From Elmis aenea (taxonomy: Eukaryota; Arthropoda; Insecta; Coleoptera; Elmidae): a stretch of 64,000 nucleotides of DNA. The position numbers were made by a program, and so were the translations under genes. Location of the stretch: assembly GCA_947652605.1 (NCBI GenBank), contig OX393583.1, forward strand, positions 11,263,222-11,327,221. The letters run 5' to 3'. Shown piece by piece: positions 11,493 to 25,100 of this stretch (positions are counted from its first letter, which is position 1; every line of letters begins with the position of its first letter). The notes beneath the pieces were generated by a model. The model had not been told where the DNA came from, did no database searches, and saw only the letters and a list, made by a program, of their open reading frames with translations.

Positions 11493-12395
11493 GTTTGTAC
11501 GTCATTGCGGTGGTAGAAAAATTAAAACCTAATAAAAAATTAATTTTGGTTCAAAAATTATTTGAGGTTATTAAAATTAACCAAAATAGTGCAGTTGTAT
11601 CCAAAGTCGCTTCCTCTTTCCAAAGAAGTAAAAGTATACAGGGTGTTCCATTTAAAATAACAAAGTTTTGGTCATTTCCGGCGAAACCGGAAGTGAAACA
11701 ATTGTGTGCATGTACTTAAAAAATTCCGGTTTTTTGCACATATCATATGAATAAAATTTCATTAACCTAAAATTTAAAAATACAAATTGTGTGATGTTGC
11801 CGGGCCCCTGAGTCCCAGACCCAGGAAATTTGAACCCATCGGGTTCGCACTTTCGTTGGCCCTGTTCGCGGAGGCTTACCGATGTCGGCAATTGCTGCTT
11901 TTTTTTAGCCAACTTCTATTACACCCCTTTCTGCTACTTATACTTGTAAGTTAGTGAAATGGTAATGAATTTGGCTAAAATTTAAAGCATCCATGGGGCT
12001 CATGAGTTCACCGAATGCTTCGGAAAACCACCGCTTCAGACACAGGCAAAATCTTTTTGGCGATTTTCGTAAAGGAATTAAAGTTACCTTGGAACGTGCT
12101 TCAATTTGTGTAAAATTGGTTTAAATTTTGTACATTAGCAAGAGGGTTGATAGTTTAAAATCCAAGATAATTCCAACTGTTTGGAAAAATCACTCTGACA
12201 CCCGCTTAGCCAAATTAATGGCAACGCCACTGGTTTATTAATAATAACTAAAAAGAACTATAGCAGTAAAAACTAATAAAATTAATCAAAAAATTTAAAA
12301 TCATAATAAAATTACGTAATACTTCATATCTTAAGTAAGTTAGTAAATTTTGTTTGTTTGTTTGAGGAGCCTGGATCCTCCCCAATCGAACTTAC

Positions 12396-12496
12396 ACTAT
12401 AAACATAATATCGCCTGTGCGTTTTATTATTGATAGGCTCGTTGCGCATAAACGTCGCGCGAATATTGCCGCCTTCGCCTATCGGCGGAGAGCGTC
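12396..12496 (-). CDS. Candidate 101-bp exon with PPIGEGG peptide
   Basis: On the minus strand an acceptor (GTTCTTAG just upstream of 12496) and a donor (GTAAGT from 12395) bracket a 101-bp GC-richer segment encoding RSPPIGEGGNIRATFMRNEP and a basic, Tyr-rich tail. It lies about 200 bp beyond the transporter stop codon on the same strand, so it could be an alternative 3' exon of that gene or belong to another gene. The related peptide at 9.2 kb favours a separate gene. The product is unrecognised. Confidence 0.35.
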
Positions 12497-12693
12497 CTAA
12501 GAACACGAAATTAAATGTCAGTATTATCCTTATCATCTTTAAATCACAAGGTGGCTGCTAAAATATTGTTTCTTATCACTCAACAACTTTCCCAACATCA
12601 TTAAAATAAGTAACACTTCGTTTAGTACATACTAAAAAATTTGACAAAAGTAATAAATAATATAAATATAATTCGTCTATAATTTTATATAAA

Positions 12694-13187
12694 TTACACT
12701 TTCTCGATCATCTTTTCCTCTTGTCCGTTCGTGTTGTTGTAATCTTTAGCGCTAGCCCGAGAATTTTTCACTATGGGCTTTTTCACGTTATTCGCATTTT
12801 TCTTCGCTTTCGTTGGTTTGTCTTCCGGTTTTTGGCCGAGATAAATCGTGTTGTGGTTGAAGTAGTCCTCGATTGCGGACAGTTTCTTTCCGTGAGTCTC
12901 TGGGACGAAGATGAACGTGTAGACGACTGCCACTAACGACACGACAGCGAAGAAATACTGAAGGCCGTATGCGCCGCCGAAGAAGTCGTTGAGGTCTCTG
13001 TATAATTGAACCGATGCGAATAAAATGAGATTCGCTATGCTGAAGGTGACGCTGTGGGCGATTCCTCGTATTTCTAGAGGGAATAGCTCGGCCGTCATCG
13101 TCCATGGGATTGGTAATAATCCAATCATTGAGGTAACCACGTACAACAACAGAAAGACAACAGGAACCCAATTTAAGGTGGTAGTGC
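12694..13187 (-). CDS. Transporter last exon (segments 10 to 12, tail, stop)
   Basis: 494 bp, acceptor TTTTTCCAG before 13187. It encodes segment 10 with PIPWTMTAELFPLEIRG, segments 11 and 12, PETHGKKLSAIEDYF, and a basic tail ending EKMIEKV and TAA at 12696-12694. No AATAAA occurs in the first 160 bases downstream; the first one on this strand is near 12428. Confidence 0.95.
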
Positions 13188-16100
13188 CTGGAAAAAATAA
13201 AAAATAAAATATAAAAATTAGTTTATCTCAGGTACATTATTGCTCAATACATCACACACATCAGTCACGGCGCGTCTCCGATCCGTCACCGATCCGTCAC
13301 CGGTTTGTCTCAGTCATACCCACGATGCCTATTCACACACGTCAGTCAGGCGTCACGCAATATCGGTAAGAAGAAATAGCAAGTTTGACTGTCAGGCGCC
13401 GGGACTGTGACTGACGGACTGACGAGATATTCGTGACTGCGCCGGACGAGTGTAGATGAATCAACTTAAATTGTAAGAAATAATATTTTTTATGACTGAC
13501 GGTTGACGGAACTGACGGATCGGAGACGCGCCGTGACTGATGTGTGTGAATAGACCTCAAAGGTTCTTTATTTATCACGATATACAGGGTGGACCAAATT
13601 CGAATATTTACGGGGTATCTCCGTAATAGTTAGCGAAAATCTGGTATAGGTCACTTGGGTTATTTTTTTCAGAAGAACGCCTGTGTAATCAAATTTCATA
13701 TATCGCTTTCCATTTTGGCACTACAGAAGAAAAATGCAATTTCATCGTTTTAAAAAGTGTACCATAAGTTCTTTATTTGTTAAAATACAACAAAATTTTG
13801 CCAAAATTGTAGTACAGATTTTTATGATTAGTTTAAGAACAAAATTACAACTTTTTTAGCGACCTTATTTTTCGAGATATGAAGTAAACTTATATTTTTT
13901 TAAATGGAAACTCTAGTTGGCCATGACTTTATATTAATGAGAGTTTTTAAAGCTTTACAAAAATATTTAGTTTGATGTATTAGTTGCAAAAAATAACCGA
14001 GATATTGTCACAATTAGAACTTTCGAACAGTCGCTCGCCGAAAGCCCCGCCGCGGAACTCACCAGCTAGCGCTTCGCCAACCGCCCGCCAGACAGTTTGG
14101 TTGCAGAGACAAATTTCGGCGAGCCGCTGACCGGAGAAATCCCCGGCGAAGCGTTGGACTAGCGTACATGAAAACATATCACTCTAGCATGCTCAGAATA
14201 GCAATTAACGAATTTGATAACGTGATAAAACCTTGCTTCAGTATCTAGCATGCGGTAAATGACCGCAGTTTTTATAACATTAAAGCAAAATTCATTTCAA
14301 ACGCAATATTTGATAACAGCGCTGTTAAAGGAAATAGTGTAATAAGGTTTCCCATATTAATTACCTCTCTAACTACTTAACAAAGGGATAAGATCTTTGT
14401 TGGTCCCTAGAAATGTGTCAATACCCAAAATCTTAATTTTCTTTATTAATAAGAGTTGTTTAGATGTCCTTATAATTTCCAGTAAAACATTCATTGCAAG
14501 TTCTTTGTTAATTTTAGTTTATTACCGTTGTGTACATACGTACAATGATGTGCATAATAATAGCTAATTATAAAAAATACCTTAAAACCAAAATAAATAT
14601 TGAATTTAATTGTTTTATAATTCATTTAAATGATTATGAACAATTTTAATAATAATAAGAAAATAACGTAAGAAATACCTAATTGAGATTTTATAATATT
14701 TGAATACATTAGCGCACCAAGTTATGTATTTCCTCGTAATTCTATAATTCACTGACTTTCGATACAACATAATCGCAATTAAAGTAATATTTGTTAAACA
14801 AAAATATAGACATCCATAATTTTACACAGTATTTTGTACACTTGCTATTAATCCAGCAGAAAAATAAGAACATAAGATATGTAATAGGTACATTTAACAA
14901 ACATGAGCACAGAGAAACACCTGGACAAACAATTAAGGTGAATAATGGGTAGTTCACACAGTGACTTTTAAAGTCGCGATTTTAAAAGTCGCCGTGTGAA
15001 CTATCCAAATTAAAAGTCGCGACTTTAAAATAAAAATGGCCGCACTTGTAATTGCAGCATCGAGTATGACAGCAACTAATTATTTTAAAGTTCCTATTTG
15101 TTGATAATGTTCTAAAATCGTTGAAACATCTATTGGGGACATGATAAATTGGAAATCGATGACAAACAAATGTATATTAGGTTAGGTTAACCTAACTTAT
15201 TTGTCTGTAATGTCAAAATATAAAAACATGGTAGGCTTACGTCAAATGTTGAACTGTCAAATCGAAGTCGCGACTTTAAAAAGTCGCGACTTTTTAGTTC
15301 ACACGGTGACTTTTAAAGTCGCGACTTTTAAAATCGCGACTTTAAAAGTCACCGTGTCAACTACCCATACTTCATGTACAGTACAATTGAAGTTTAGTCG
15401 ACTTTGTAACACTTAAATAATATATTATATCGAATAAATCGTACAGTGCCGAGGGAAAAAAAAGATAATCATATGATACAAATTTATTCATCGAGGATAA
15501 AAACTGAGTCAAAAGTAAATATAAATTTGCATTTTGCAACAATTTTTAGTTCCCTGGATATGCTAGATACTCGCGCCGGCGAAGCGCCGAGTTTTCAAGT
15601 ATTGCGCATGTGCCACTGTGTGTGTGAAGACTCGCTGGAGAACGACTGTGCAACGCTCGGCGCTTCGCCGGAGCCGCCGGCGGTGCGCCGGAGGAGCCGC
15701 CGGCGAACGACTGTGCAACGCAAACTGTCGGCGCACCGCCGGAGACTCCTCCGACGATCGACTGGGCATACCGCTGTTATAGTTACCGAGATTCCCTATT
15801 AAAACATCGAAATTTGCCCACCCTGTACAATTGTTAACAAAGAACTTATTCTTTTGTAAAAGAAGTAATAACAAACTTACCATCACGAATCCAAAGAGTG
15901 AATAAACCAGAAATGAACATACAACAGGCCATTCCTACCGCACTGATCATTATCAGCGGCCTTCGGCGGAATCTTCTAAGCAAATATGTGTTCAGCATGG
16001 ACATAACAAATCTAACTACTCCAATAAGTATTGACGCCAAGTATGGATTGACACTGCTCTTCACTTCCTGTATAGAAAATTACAAAATAGTTCACAGTCT

Positions 16101-19100
16101 TTACACCACGTGTAGGTTCAATCTGGTTAAATTTTTATTCGGACAATATTTTGGTGAGCAAGTATGTACAGGGTGGTCCAAATTCGATGGGATTGCATGG
16201 GTATCTCGGTTAATACTTAAGATAGAGAAACGGTTAAATTACCAAAACTGTGCAGTTTTTTAAGACAAACTCAGAACCGTTTTCAAAAATATTCTATCAT
16301 TTCCGGTTTTCGAGTTATCGAATAAAAAGGTGTTTTTTTGTCATATTAATAATGTGTCATATCTCCGTTATTGTTGTAAATATTTATTAAGATTATTTTT
16401 AGATATTTTTATGTTTAATTTAATTATACTAAAAAAAAAAATTTTACGCTCGCTGTTAAAAAGTTATGACACAAAATTACCTTTTTTTAAATGGAAGCGA
16501 TAGTTAGCTATGACATATTTAAATTCCTTATTTTTTTCTCATTCCAAATATATAAGGGTCGATGTATTTATTTTTAATAATACGCAAGTTATGAAGGTTT
16601 TTTAGGTTTTTTTTTTAAGAAAATCATAGTAGGCTATGAAAACAAAAACCAAACAAGGTGTAAAACCTTACAAAACTCATGTGGTACAAGTTACCAAGGT
16701 TTTTTAATTTGTTGTGGAGATAAACATTGTAAATATTTGAAAATAAGAAAACAACGATGTAGTCGGTATCAGCAGTAATGTAGGATATTGTTGTTTATCT
16801 TATGTTCAAATAATTTCGTATTTATCTCAATAACAAATTAAAAAACCTTGGTAACTTGTACCACATGAGTTTTGTAAGGTTTTATAAGGTTTTACACTTT
16901 GTTTATTTTTTGTTTTCACAGCCTACTATGATTTTCTTAAAAAAAAAAACTAAAAAACCTTCATAACTTGCGTATTGTTAAAAATAAATACATCAACCTT
17001 TATATATTTGAAATGAGAAAAAAAAGAGGAATTTAAATAGGTCATAGCCAACTATCGTTTCCATTTAAAAAAAGGTAAGTTTGTGTCATAACTTTTTAAC
17101 GGCGACGGTAATTTTTTTTTTTTTAGTATAATCAAATTAAATATAAAAATATCCAAAAATAATCTTAGTAAATATTTTTGATATTTACAACAATAACGGA
17201 GATATGACACATTATTAATATGGAAAAAAAACACTTTTTATTCGATAACTCGAAAACCGGAAATGATAGAATATTTTTGAAAATGGTTCTGAGTTTGTCT
17301 CAAAAAACTGCACATTTTTGGTAATTTAACCGTTTCTCTATCTTAAATATTAACCGAGATACCCATGCAATCCCATCGAATTTGGACCACCCTGTACCTA
17401 CTACATTTATGCAAAGGAATGTTCAAAATTAAGGACCCAGGTTGTTCAACTTACCTCAAAAAATATAACGGCATAGAACAAAGTAATATATATTCCAGAA
17501 AATTGTTGGAATGTGAACAATCCCATTAGAATCAACAATGGTTTGTAACCAGTGGGTTTCATGAAATGTTTTACTTTTTGGGAAAATCCGCTGCCTTTTG
17601 CATGTGCTGCTTGTTCGTCCATTTTAAGTTGATGCTCCTTTTGCAAAATGGATAAGTGAAGTTCTGCAAACGTTAGCGACTGAAAAAAAAATTAAGCATA
17701 AAATTCCGTAGTGGTTTACAGTTATTAATATTGGCATTTGCTGTCATTTCCAAGGCTTACTATTCAAAAATGTTGCAATTTCTCTTAACTTTATCAAAAA
17801 TTCTTAATAACTTGAAAATTATTGCAGATAGGTATAGGAAACGCTAATACAGATTGATACAGAATGTAATTTTGCATTAGAAAATAAAAAAAAAATTTGG
17901 GCATTGTATTTGAAAAAAACGAGTTTTAGTGGTCTGAATTTGTATTAAAAGAAAATTAAATTTTGGACACCCTGTAAGTAATCGATTGCAAACATTCCAA
18001 GATGTACTCCAAGGTTTCTTTTACGCATGGTCTAAATTTAAGCGTTTTTCTTCAAAAATAACGGCTTTATTATATTAAGCATCACGATGAAAATCAAAAA
18101 TTTTTTTAAAAAGTCCAAAAATCTAAAAAATGACTGCACTTAGGTATAGGAAATGCTAACAAGAGTCCCTCTAAAATAACGTTTAAAATCCAAATACGCA
18201 ATAAAAAATAGACCATTGTATTTGAAATAAGAAAGTAGACGTTAACTTCCGGAATATCGCCATCTTGAAAATATTTTTAATAAACACATCAGATGCCATT
18301 ATGGTCATAACCAAAATTTCAGATCCATACCCTTTTTCATTCTTCATCTATTTTTAAGTACCGGTCTCAATCAATCACCCTGTATAAATGTTACATTATT
18401 TTACTGGGATATGACTCAAGCAAGCTTTAGAAAAAACAAGTCATCATAATCACTCAGTTTCGAAAATACAAACATTTTATGCAAGTTTTAAGTAATATTT
18501 AATTATTACTTTGTTATCAGGTTGAGGTTGATACTTGTTGAGCCATTCAAGCGATTTCCTAGCTTCATCTATGCGCCCTCTGGACACTAACCATACAGGA
18601 CTCTCGGGGATTAAAAATACTAGCATGACAGGTATGATGGTGTAGATGTTGCAGATCCATGCTACCGTACGCCAGTCCAGGAACCAACCTTTCAAAAATG
18701 CGATAACCATTCCTAATTTACAAAAAAAAAAATCATAAACCATTTGACTTTCGTTCTGACTTTTTATTTGATAAGAAGAATACATATCTAAAACGTTGTT
18801 TTACGTAATACACAGGTCTAGAGCAATAATTATTACACAGTAAGAAACGACTAAAACACAACAATTTTATCAACAAACACCTTTATTTTTCGACAGGCTG
18901 TACATTTCTCGGTGGTTGGTTCTTAACTACTCTAGCGCGACTGTCCCAAGATTTTAGGTTCCCTGTTGCTATCCCTTTTTTTTATTGTAGTTGCATCTTT
19001 GTCATTCTTTCTTATAAGCACATATTTGTGCGAGTAGTTTGTTCTACTTATGATGTACAACTTTATCAACAAATCGTTTGTTGATTGACGAAACCCAAAT

Positions 19101-22100
19101 GCTGGCGTTGTAGGACCCAAGTTATGACCGTAATATTTTAACGTTAATGTGTTATACTAAAGTTGAAATCCTCATAACTTGGCCCTTTTGAAGTGTTACA
19201 TGTTTTAGTAACTGAAGCATCAGCATTTGTTGCAATGTTATTCATTTGAAAGTAAATAATGATATAACATTGAAGTAAAATAAAATAATTGATCTCAGGC
19301 GGGGTGTCACAGCATGTTGACACTAACTGTTGGTTTATGCGATCGGGCATAGTTGTTAGTTAGGTACATTTAATCTTTAATTTTGTGGTATTTTACTTGT
19401 AAATTTATGAAACTAATTTTAACTTGCACTCCGGAGTTTTGAATTGCAAATATTTTACTTACCTAACGAGGCGTATGTAGGTCCACAAGATATCAAAGAA
19501 CCACGTATGTCAGCACGGGCTATCTCCGTTATGTATACAATAGCAGGACTTGTACCGAAAGCTGAAAACGTTAACGACAATCAATTAAAAAATAATAAAA
19601 TTAATTTAATGTATCATTTCACACATTTCTTGCCTATCTGTTTAGTTTTATTATCGAGCAATGTCGCAGGATATTTAAATTTGTTTTTAAGTGATGAGAT
19701 AATTGCTAACAATTTTTATTTAGTGGAATTGCTGAATAAACTGTTTTCACTTATGATTAACGTTTAATGTCAACTTCTAACATACATTTTCTCAAAAACA
19801 TCTTGAATGTGACGTAAACTCATGGAATAAACAAAATTGTTAACCATTAATTATTAACCCTTTCATTACTGCAAGGATATACTAGGGTGAGTCATTAGTG
19901 GGGGATCGGTCGATTGCGGCTAAACGGTTTGAGATAGAAAGATGATTTAAACGGTATTTCATACAGTTTTTTCTTACAAACACGATAAATATATTTTTAA
20001 ATATACATTATACAGGGTAAGTAACCTCTCTGGAACCAATAGCAACTTTTATATTTCAAATACAACACCCCATTTTTTATTTAATATTCTTGACCGCCTT
20101 CATTTTAGCTTTACATCGATATAAAATATTACAGGTTTTTATGCGGCCTTGCCACTAAATAATTTTCAACATTTTTCAAAGTTTTAAGTCTTTATTAAAA
20201 AAATTCTCCTGAAGTCGTTTTTCGAAGCACAGAGTTATAATTTGGTAAGGACATGCAGAAAACATTGCTCTATCAGCTCGATACGAAAAAGTTTGAATCC
20301 CGCATGCAGGGCGTTCATAAATAGGTGGCAACTTCCATGGTTTTTGAAAAGCTCGTAACTCAATTGTTTCAAATGCAAACCCCTGTATTTTCTTATGTCA
20401 TCGAATTCGTCTTTAAGAGAGCTTCATTTTTTGTTGAGTATGTCCTATACCCAAAACTTATACTTTTCGAGATATTCGACTTTTTTTTCTTCTAATCGTT
20501 ATTGAAACAAATAGAGTGCCGTGGAAATCGAAAAAAGTGGCTGTTGGCTTCACTAACGACAAAAACTTGTCATTTATATCTTAAATTATTGCATTTCCAC
20601 GATGATTAATTAGGTGCTCCGTATATTTTGATTAATATGCGCTTATAGCTTATAGGCTTACTAGTTTATTTAATGCAGTGGATTTCATATAGCAATGTTT
20701 TTTTTATGTTCTATTATTTTATTTAAGGATTTTTTTTTAAGTTTTTTTTTGTGGTTTCAGTAAATAATTATTCATTCATTTTTCATTTTTCTTCGCGCTC
20801 TCTTTGATGTATGGCGCGCCCTCTAGGGGGGCGCACCTCACAGGTATAGAATACTATCAAAGTTCATAACAACATTAATATTCATTTGTTTGCCAATTTA
20901 TTTATTGCCTATGTTATAAGCTAAATATTGTCACGTTAGCTTTAAAGGATTTATTCTTAAAGCCATCGTGTACTTTGGGGGTCGTAGCTGGGGATCGATG
21001 AATTTACTAAAATGATAATCGAATGAACTTGAGGAGCATATTTATTACCAAAAACCATGATGAACATTTACAAAATCATTTGAAGAATCTTATATTGATT
21101 TGGATTGAACATTACTGAACCAGGGTATCGCGGCCATCTAGATTGTGAAGCAAACGATGACTGGCTTGTTAAAAAAGATTATTACACGAAATACCCTGGC
21201 TTAGCAACATGACATTTTAACAGGAAATGCATGGTACGTAACTTAACAGAATTCGCTTTTTGTGCACTTACAACATACGAACATACGATGTTTGAATACT
21301 GTCTGAAACATAATACTTTTTAACGGGGTTTAATAAACTTTAATACATCAATTTAAATAATATTAATTAGATAAAGTGACAAGGCCGCATAAAAACCTGT
21401 ACTATTTTATATCGATGTAAAGCTAAAATTAAGGCGGTCTAGAATAACAAATAAAAAATGGGGTGTTGTATTTGAAACATAAAAGTTTCTATTGGTTTCA
21501 GAGAGGTGACCTACCCTGTATATTTCAGCTCAACTTGCATTCGGGCATATTTACCAAAAATTATTGATAATTTTCAATGCACTTGTTATATTACTACGGA
21601 AAATTTTCGGGATACAAACAGGATGGACAAATAAAGTAAAAAAAAAAACATTTAATATTAATATCAATTCCTTATATTTTTGGATTGATAAGTAACAAAC
21701 AATTGGTCAATTCGAGATCGTAATTTTGAATTACGCGTTATTGCATACACATTTAAAAAGGGAAATGCATAATTTAAAAAATTTAGGTATCTTACCTGAG
21801 GCAAGTCCTGTCATCATGCGCCCTATCAGCACCATCGGTAAATTTTGTGCTGTAGCTACCAACACCCAACCAAGAACCCCCGGAAGTGCTGCTAATTTGA
21901 TCATATTCAGTCTTCCATATCTGTCCATAATGAAGCCTCCTGCGATGGCCCCAACGGGTACCACTAACACTATGGTGCTTGCTAGAATATAAGAAGATCG
22001 TTAATGTATTGGTTCGATTGGTTTTTGATCGTAACTCACCGATCCATGCGCTTTCTTTTTTACTAACTTTGAAGTCGCTATCTGGAGCTTCGAGTTGAGG

Positions 22101-25100
22101 AATGAGAATTGCAGAAAATGCCAAAGCAATTCCTACTGATATATGGAAGGAAGCGGCTATGGCGGTCGCTAAAATCTATAACAAATTGAAGCTAGCGGTA
22201 TTTCTACTTGATATACAGCATTATTAAGTTTACACTTCTTAATATCATATCATCAAGGCTTTTAAATTTTTATATGTTTTTACATTTTTCTCAGCAAAGT
22301 TAATCAATAAATGGTTAAACATAGATACTACATACAGGGATGCGCAAAAGTATTGCAGATATAACAATGAAATTTTGTATCTAAGCGTTATGGTATTTTT
22401 CGGATTCGATGAAAATATTAAGGTTGCATTAAGACTTCCGGTTCAACCGGAAACGGACACAAACTTTGAAATTTTAAATGAAACCCTGTATATTTTTACA
22501 TTTTTGGATTCCTCTTAATATTTACTTTAAAAAATGTAAACGATTACGTGGGTCTTAAGTCAACCGTTTTCGTAAAATTTACATTTTTGAGAAAATTTTA
22601 AGCGATACAGCACTTTCAATTTTTTTTAACATTACCCTTTCAATACGACTTTTGGCCAGAACAGTTAATGATTTTTAAATGACAAAAATCTATTACTCTA
22701 TAGTAGATATGTATATACAAGGTGTGTAAAAATTGGCGGAAGGGCTACACGGGGCGATGTTCTTCGTAAAATTCCAAGTCGAAAATCTTAATACGAAAAT
22801 ATTGTACCACGCTTGCTGTGTCTGCAAGAGGTCCTCAAAGCTTTGACATTTAGTCCTTTAATAGGCGTTATTATTTAATACTTGCAAATGAAAAAGCTGC
22901 AATTTGGAATAAAAATAGATTTCGAATAGTATTTTTTCCTAGATATTGTGTTCTTCCTTTCAAAAATTGGTGTTGAAAATATGTAAATCACTGATTTTAA
23001 TGACAGTAATACATATGGCAACATTGTCCTTAGCTGTCATCTCTGTTTTTCTCGTAATTATTTCTTGTTTGTGTTTTACGATACCCAAAAGTTTACAGCT
23101 ATGTTTACGAACTAAAGGCTTTCAGTTCGAGCAAAAAATGTAAATACCTAAGTAAAAATTGTTGATAAAAAAATGCCCAAACGCAAATCAATGTATGCAA
23201 TGTTGCCAATTTTTTTTCTTCTAATGGTTCCTGAGGCAATAGGAAGCATGGTACAACATTTTCGTATTAAGATTTTCGACTTAGAATTTTACGAAGAACA
23301 TCGCTCCGTGTAGCCCTTCCGCCAATTTTTACACACCCTGTATACAGGGTGAGTCACGACGGACGCGTCGGAGTTTTATGGCAAAACGGTTTATATTTTT
23401 CAATTTCTGTCGCTGTTAGATTATGTAAGTCAATAAGGGCTACATTTTAAAAATATTTTCAAATATACAGGGTGCTCCAAAAAAGAGTGCCATATCAAAG
23501 TTATACTTTTTCTTATGGAACACCCTGTATATTTTTACATTTTTGGATTCCTCTTTAAATTTAATTCAAAAAATGTATAAGGTTATATGGGTCTAAAGTC
23601 AACCGTTCTCGTGAAAATTGCATTTTCATGAAAATACAGTATTTTCAAAAATTTTCAACATTTAAAAACTTTAAGAGGTCTGAAGAAATTCGCTTGAAGA
23701 TAAGATTAACAATAGATTATGTAACACTTTGCACCACCTACATTTTTAAAATATTATACAGGGCGTTTTTTACGCTCAGTCAAACTTGTGAAACTTTAAA
23801 CATCGATAACTCATTTTTTTTAAATACGACACCCTATATTTTTTTACACCGTCTTGTAGAAAATTTAATTCTTTTTCGAAAACATTAAGGCTGTTTTTCA
23901 CCTAAAATTGCTATTTTCCGAGATATCGCGATTTTATTGTTAATTATTAGGGCAAAGTAATATTTTCAAGTAGGCTATGAAGGTAGACAGCGGTAATTTG
24001 AAACAATTAAAAAAAAAAACAAGAAACTTATAATTTTGTCGTTTGCCTACACATTTTTGACATTTTTTTATAAGAAATTTGTAGATTTACCATTTTTACG
24101 TTTAAATATAGGTTTCTCATCAGGGCCACAATATTTTTCATATAATTGAGTTTGATCGTTTGCCAAGTCCTAAAAACCGATTGATAATGTATTAGGTACG
24201 AGAACGGAACGCTGATTTAAAAAAAAAGTAATACTGACTTGTTTAATTTTACATTTAAAAAAAAAACATGGTTGGTACTGTTTTCGGTAGAGTGTCGTAG
24301 TATCGTATCGTAAACAGACAAAAAATGGTTTATAGGATTTAGTAATTATCTTATAACACTGGTCCAATAAATAAATGCATAAATAATTTTAAAAAATCTC
24401 TATTTAAACGCAAGTATGGTAAAACTACAACTTTCCTATAAAAATATGTCAAAAGTGTGTAGTCAAACGATAAAATTATAAGTGTCTTGTTTTTTCTTTC
24501 AATTTGAAACATTACCGCTGTCTACCTTCATAGCCTACTTGAAAATATTACTTTGCCCTAATAATTAACAATAAAATCGCAATATCTCGGAAAATAGCAA
24601 TTTTAGGTGAAAAACAGCCTTAATGTTTTCGAAAAAGAATTAAATTTTCTACAAGACGGTGTAAAAAAATATAGGGTGTTGTATTTAAAAAAAATGAGTT
24701 ATCGATGTTTAAAGTTTCACAAGTTTGACCGAGCGTAAAAAACGCCCTGTATAATATTTTAAAAATGTAGGTGGTGCAAAGTGTTACATAATCTATTGTC
24801 AATCTTATCTCCAAGCGAATTTCTTCAGACTTCTCAAAGTTTTTAAATGTTGAAAATTTTTGAAAATACTGTATTTTCATGAAAATGCAATTTTCACGAG
24901 AACGGTTGACTTTAGACCCATATAACCTTATACATTTTTTGAATTAAATTTAAAGAGGAATCCAAAAATGTAGAAATATACAGGGTGTTCCATAAGAAAA
25001 AGTATAACTTTGATATGGCACTCTTTTTTGGAGCACCCTGTATGTTTGAAAATATTTTTAAAATGTAGCCCTTATTGACTTACATAATCTAACAGCGACA

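Larger units (their letters stand above)
9390..11740. repeat. Outer palindrome around a hAT MITE
   Basis: The left arm (about 9400-9600: CACTTCCGGTTTCGCCGGAA, GAGGAAGCGACTTTGGATAC, AACCTCAAATAATTTTTGAACC) is repeated in inverse order at about 11545-11715. The right arm also carries an internal CAGGGTGTTCC (11640). The loop of the palindrome is occupied by the hAT MITE at 9987-11492. Confidence 0.8.

Noticed and set aside
11800..11912. GGTTCAAAT-like B box and GC-rich block suggesting a tRNA or tRNA-derived SINE
   Set aside because: No A box at proper spacing, no cloverleaf, and no second copy seen.
12721..13207. Open frames overlapping the last transporter exon in other frames
   Set aside because: They lack splice support and the transporter frame fully explains the composition.
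18785..19320. Calling repeat N a solo LTR outright
   Set aside because: No flanking target duplication, no internal coding region and uncertain TG/CA ends; kept as a possibility only.
23628..24880. A similar 86-residue peptide readable on the plus strand at 23628-23888 and the minus strand at 24620-24880
   Set aside because: The two frames are mirror images in the arms of foldback B1; the identity comes from the palindrome and the peptide has no known motif.
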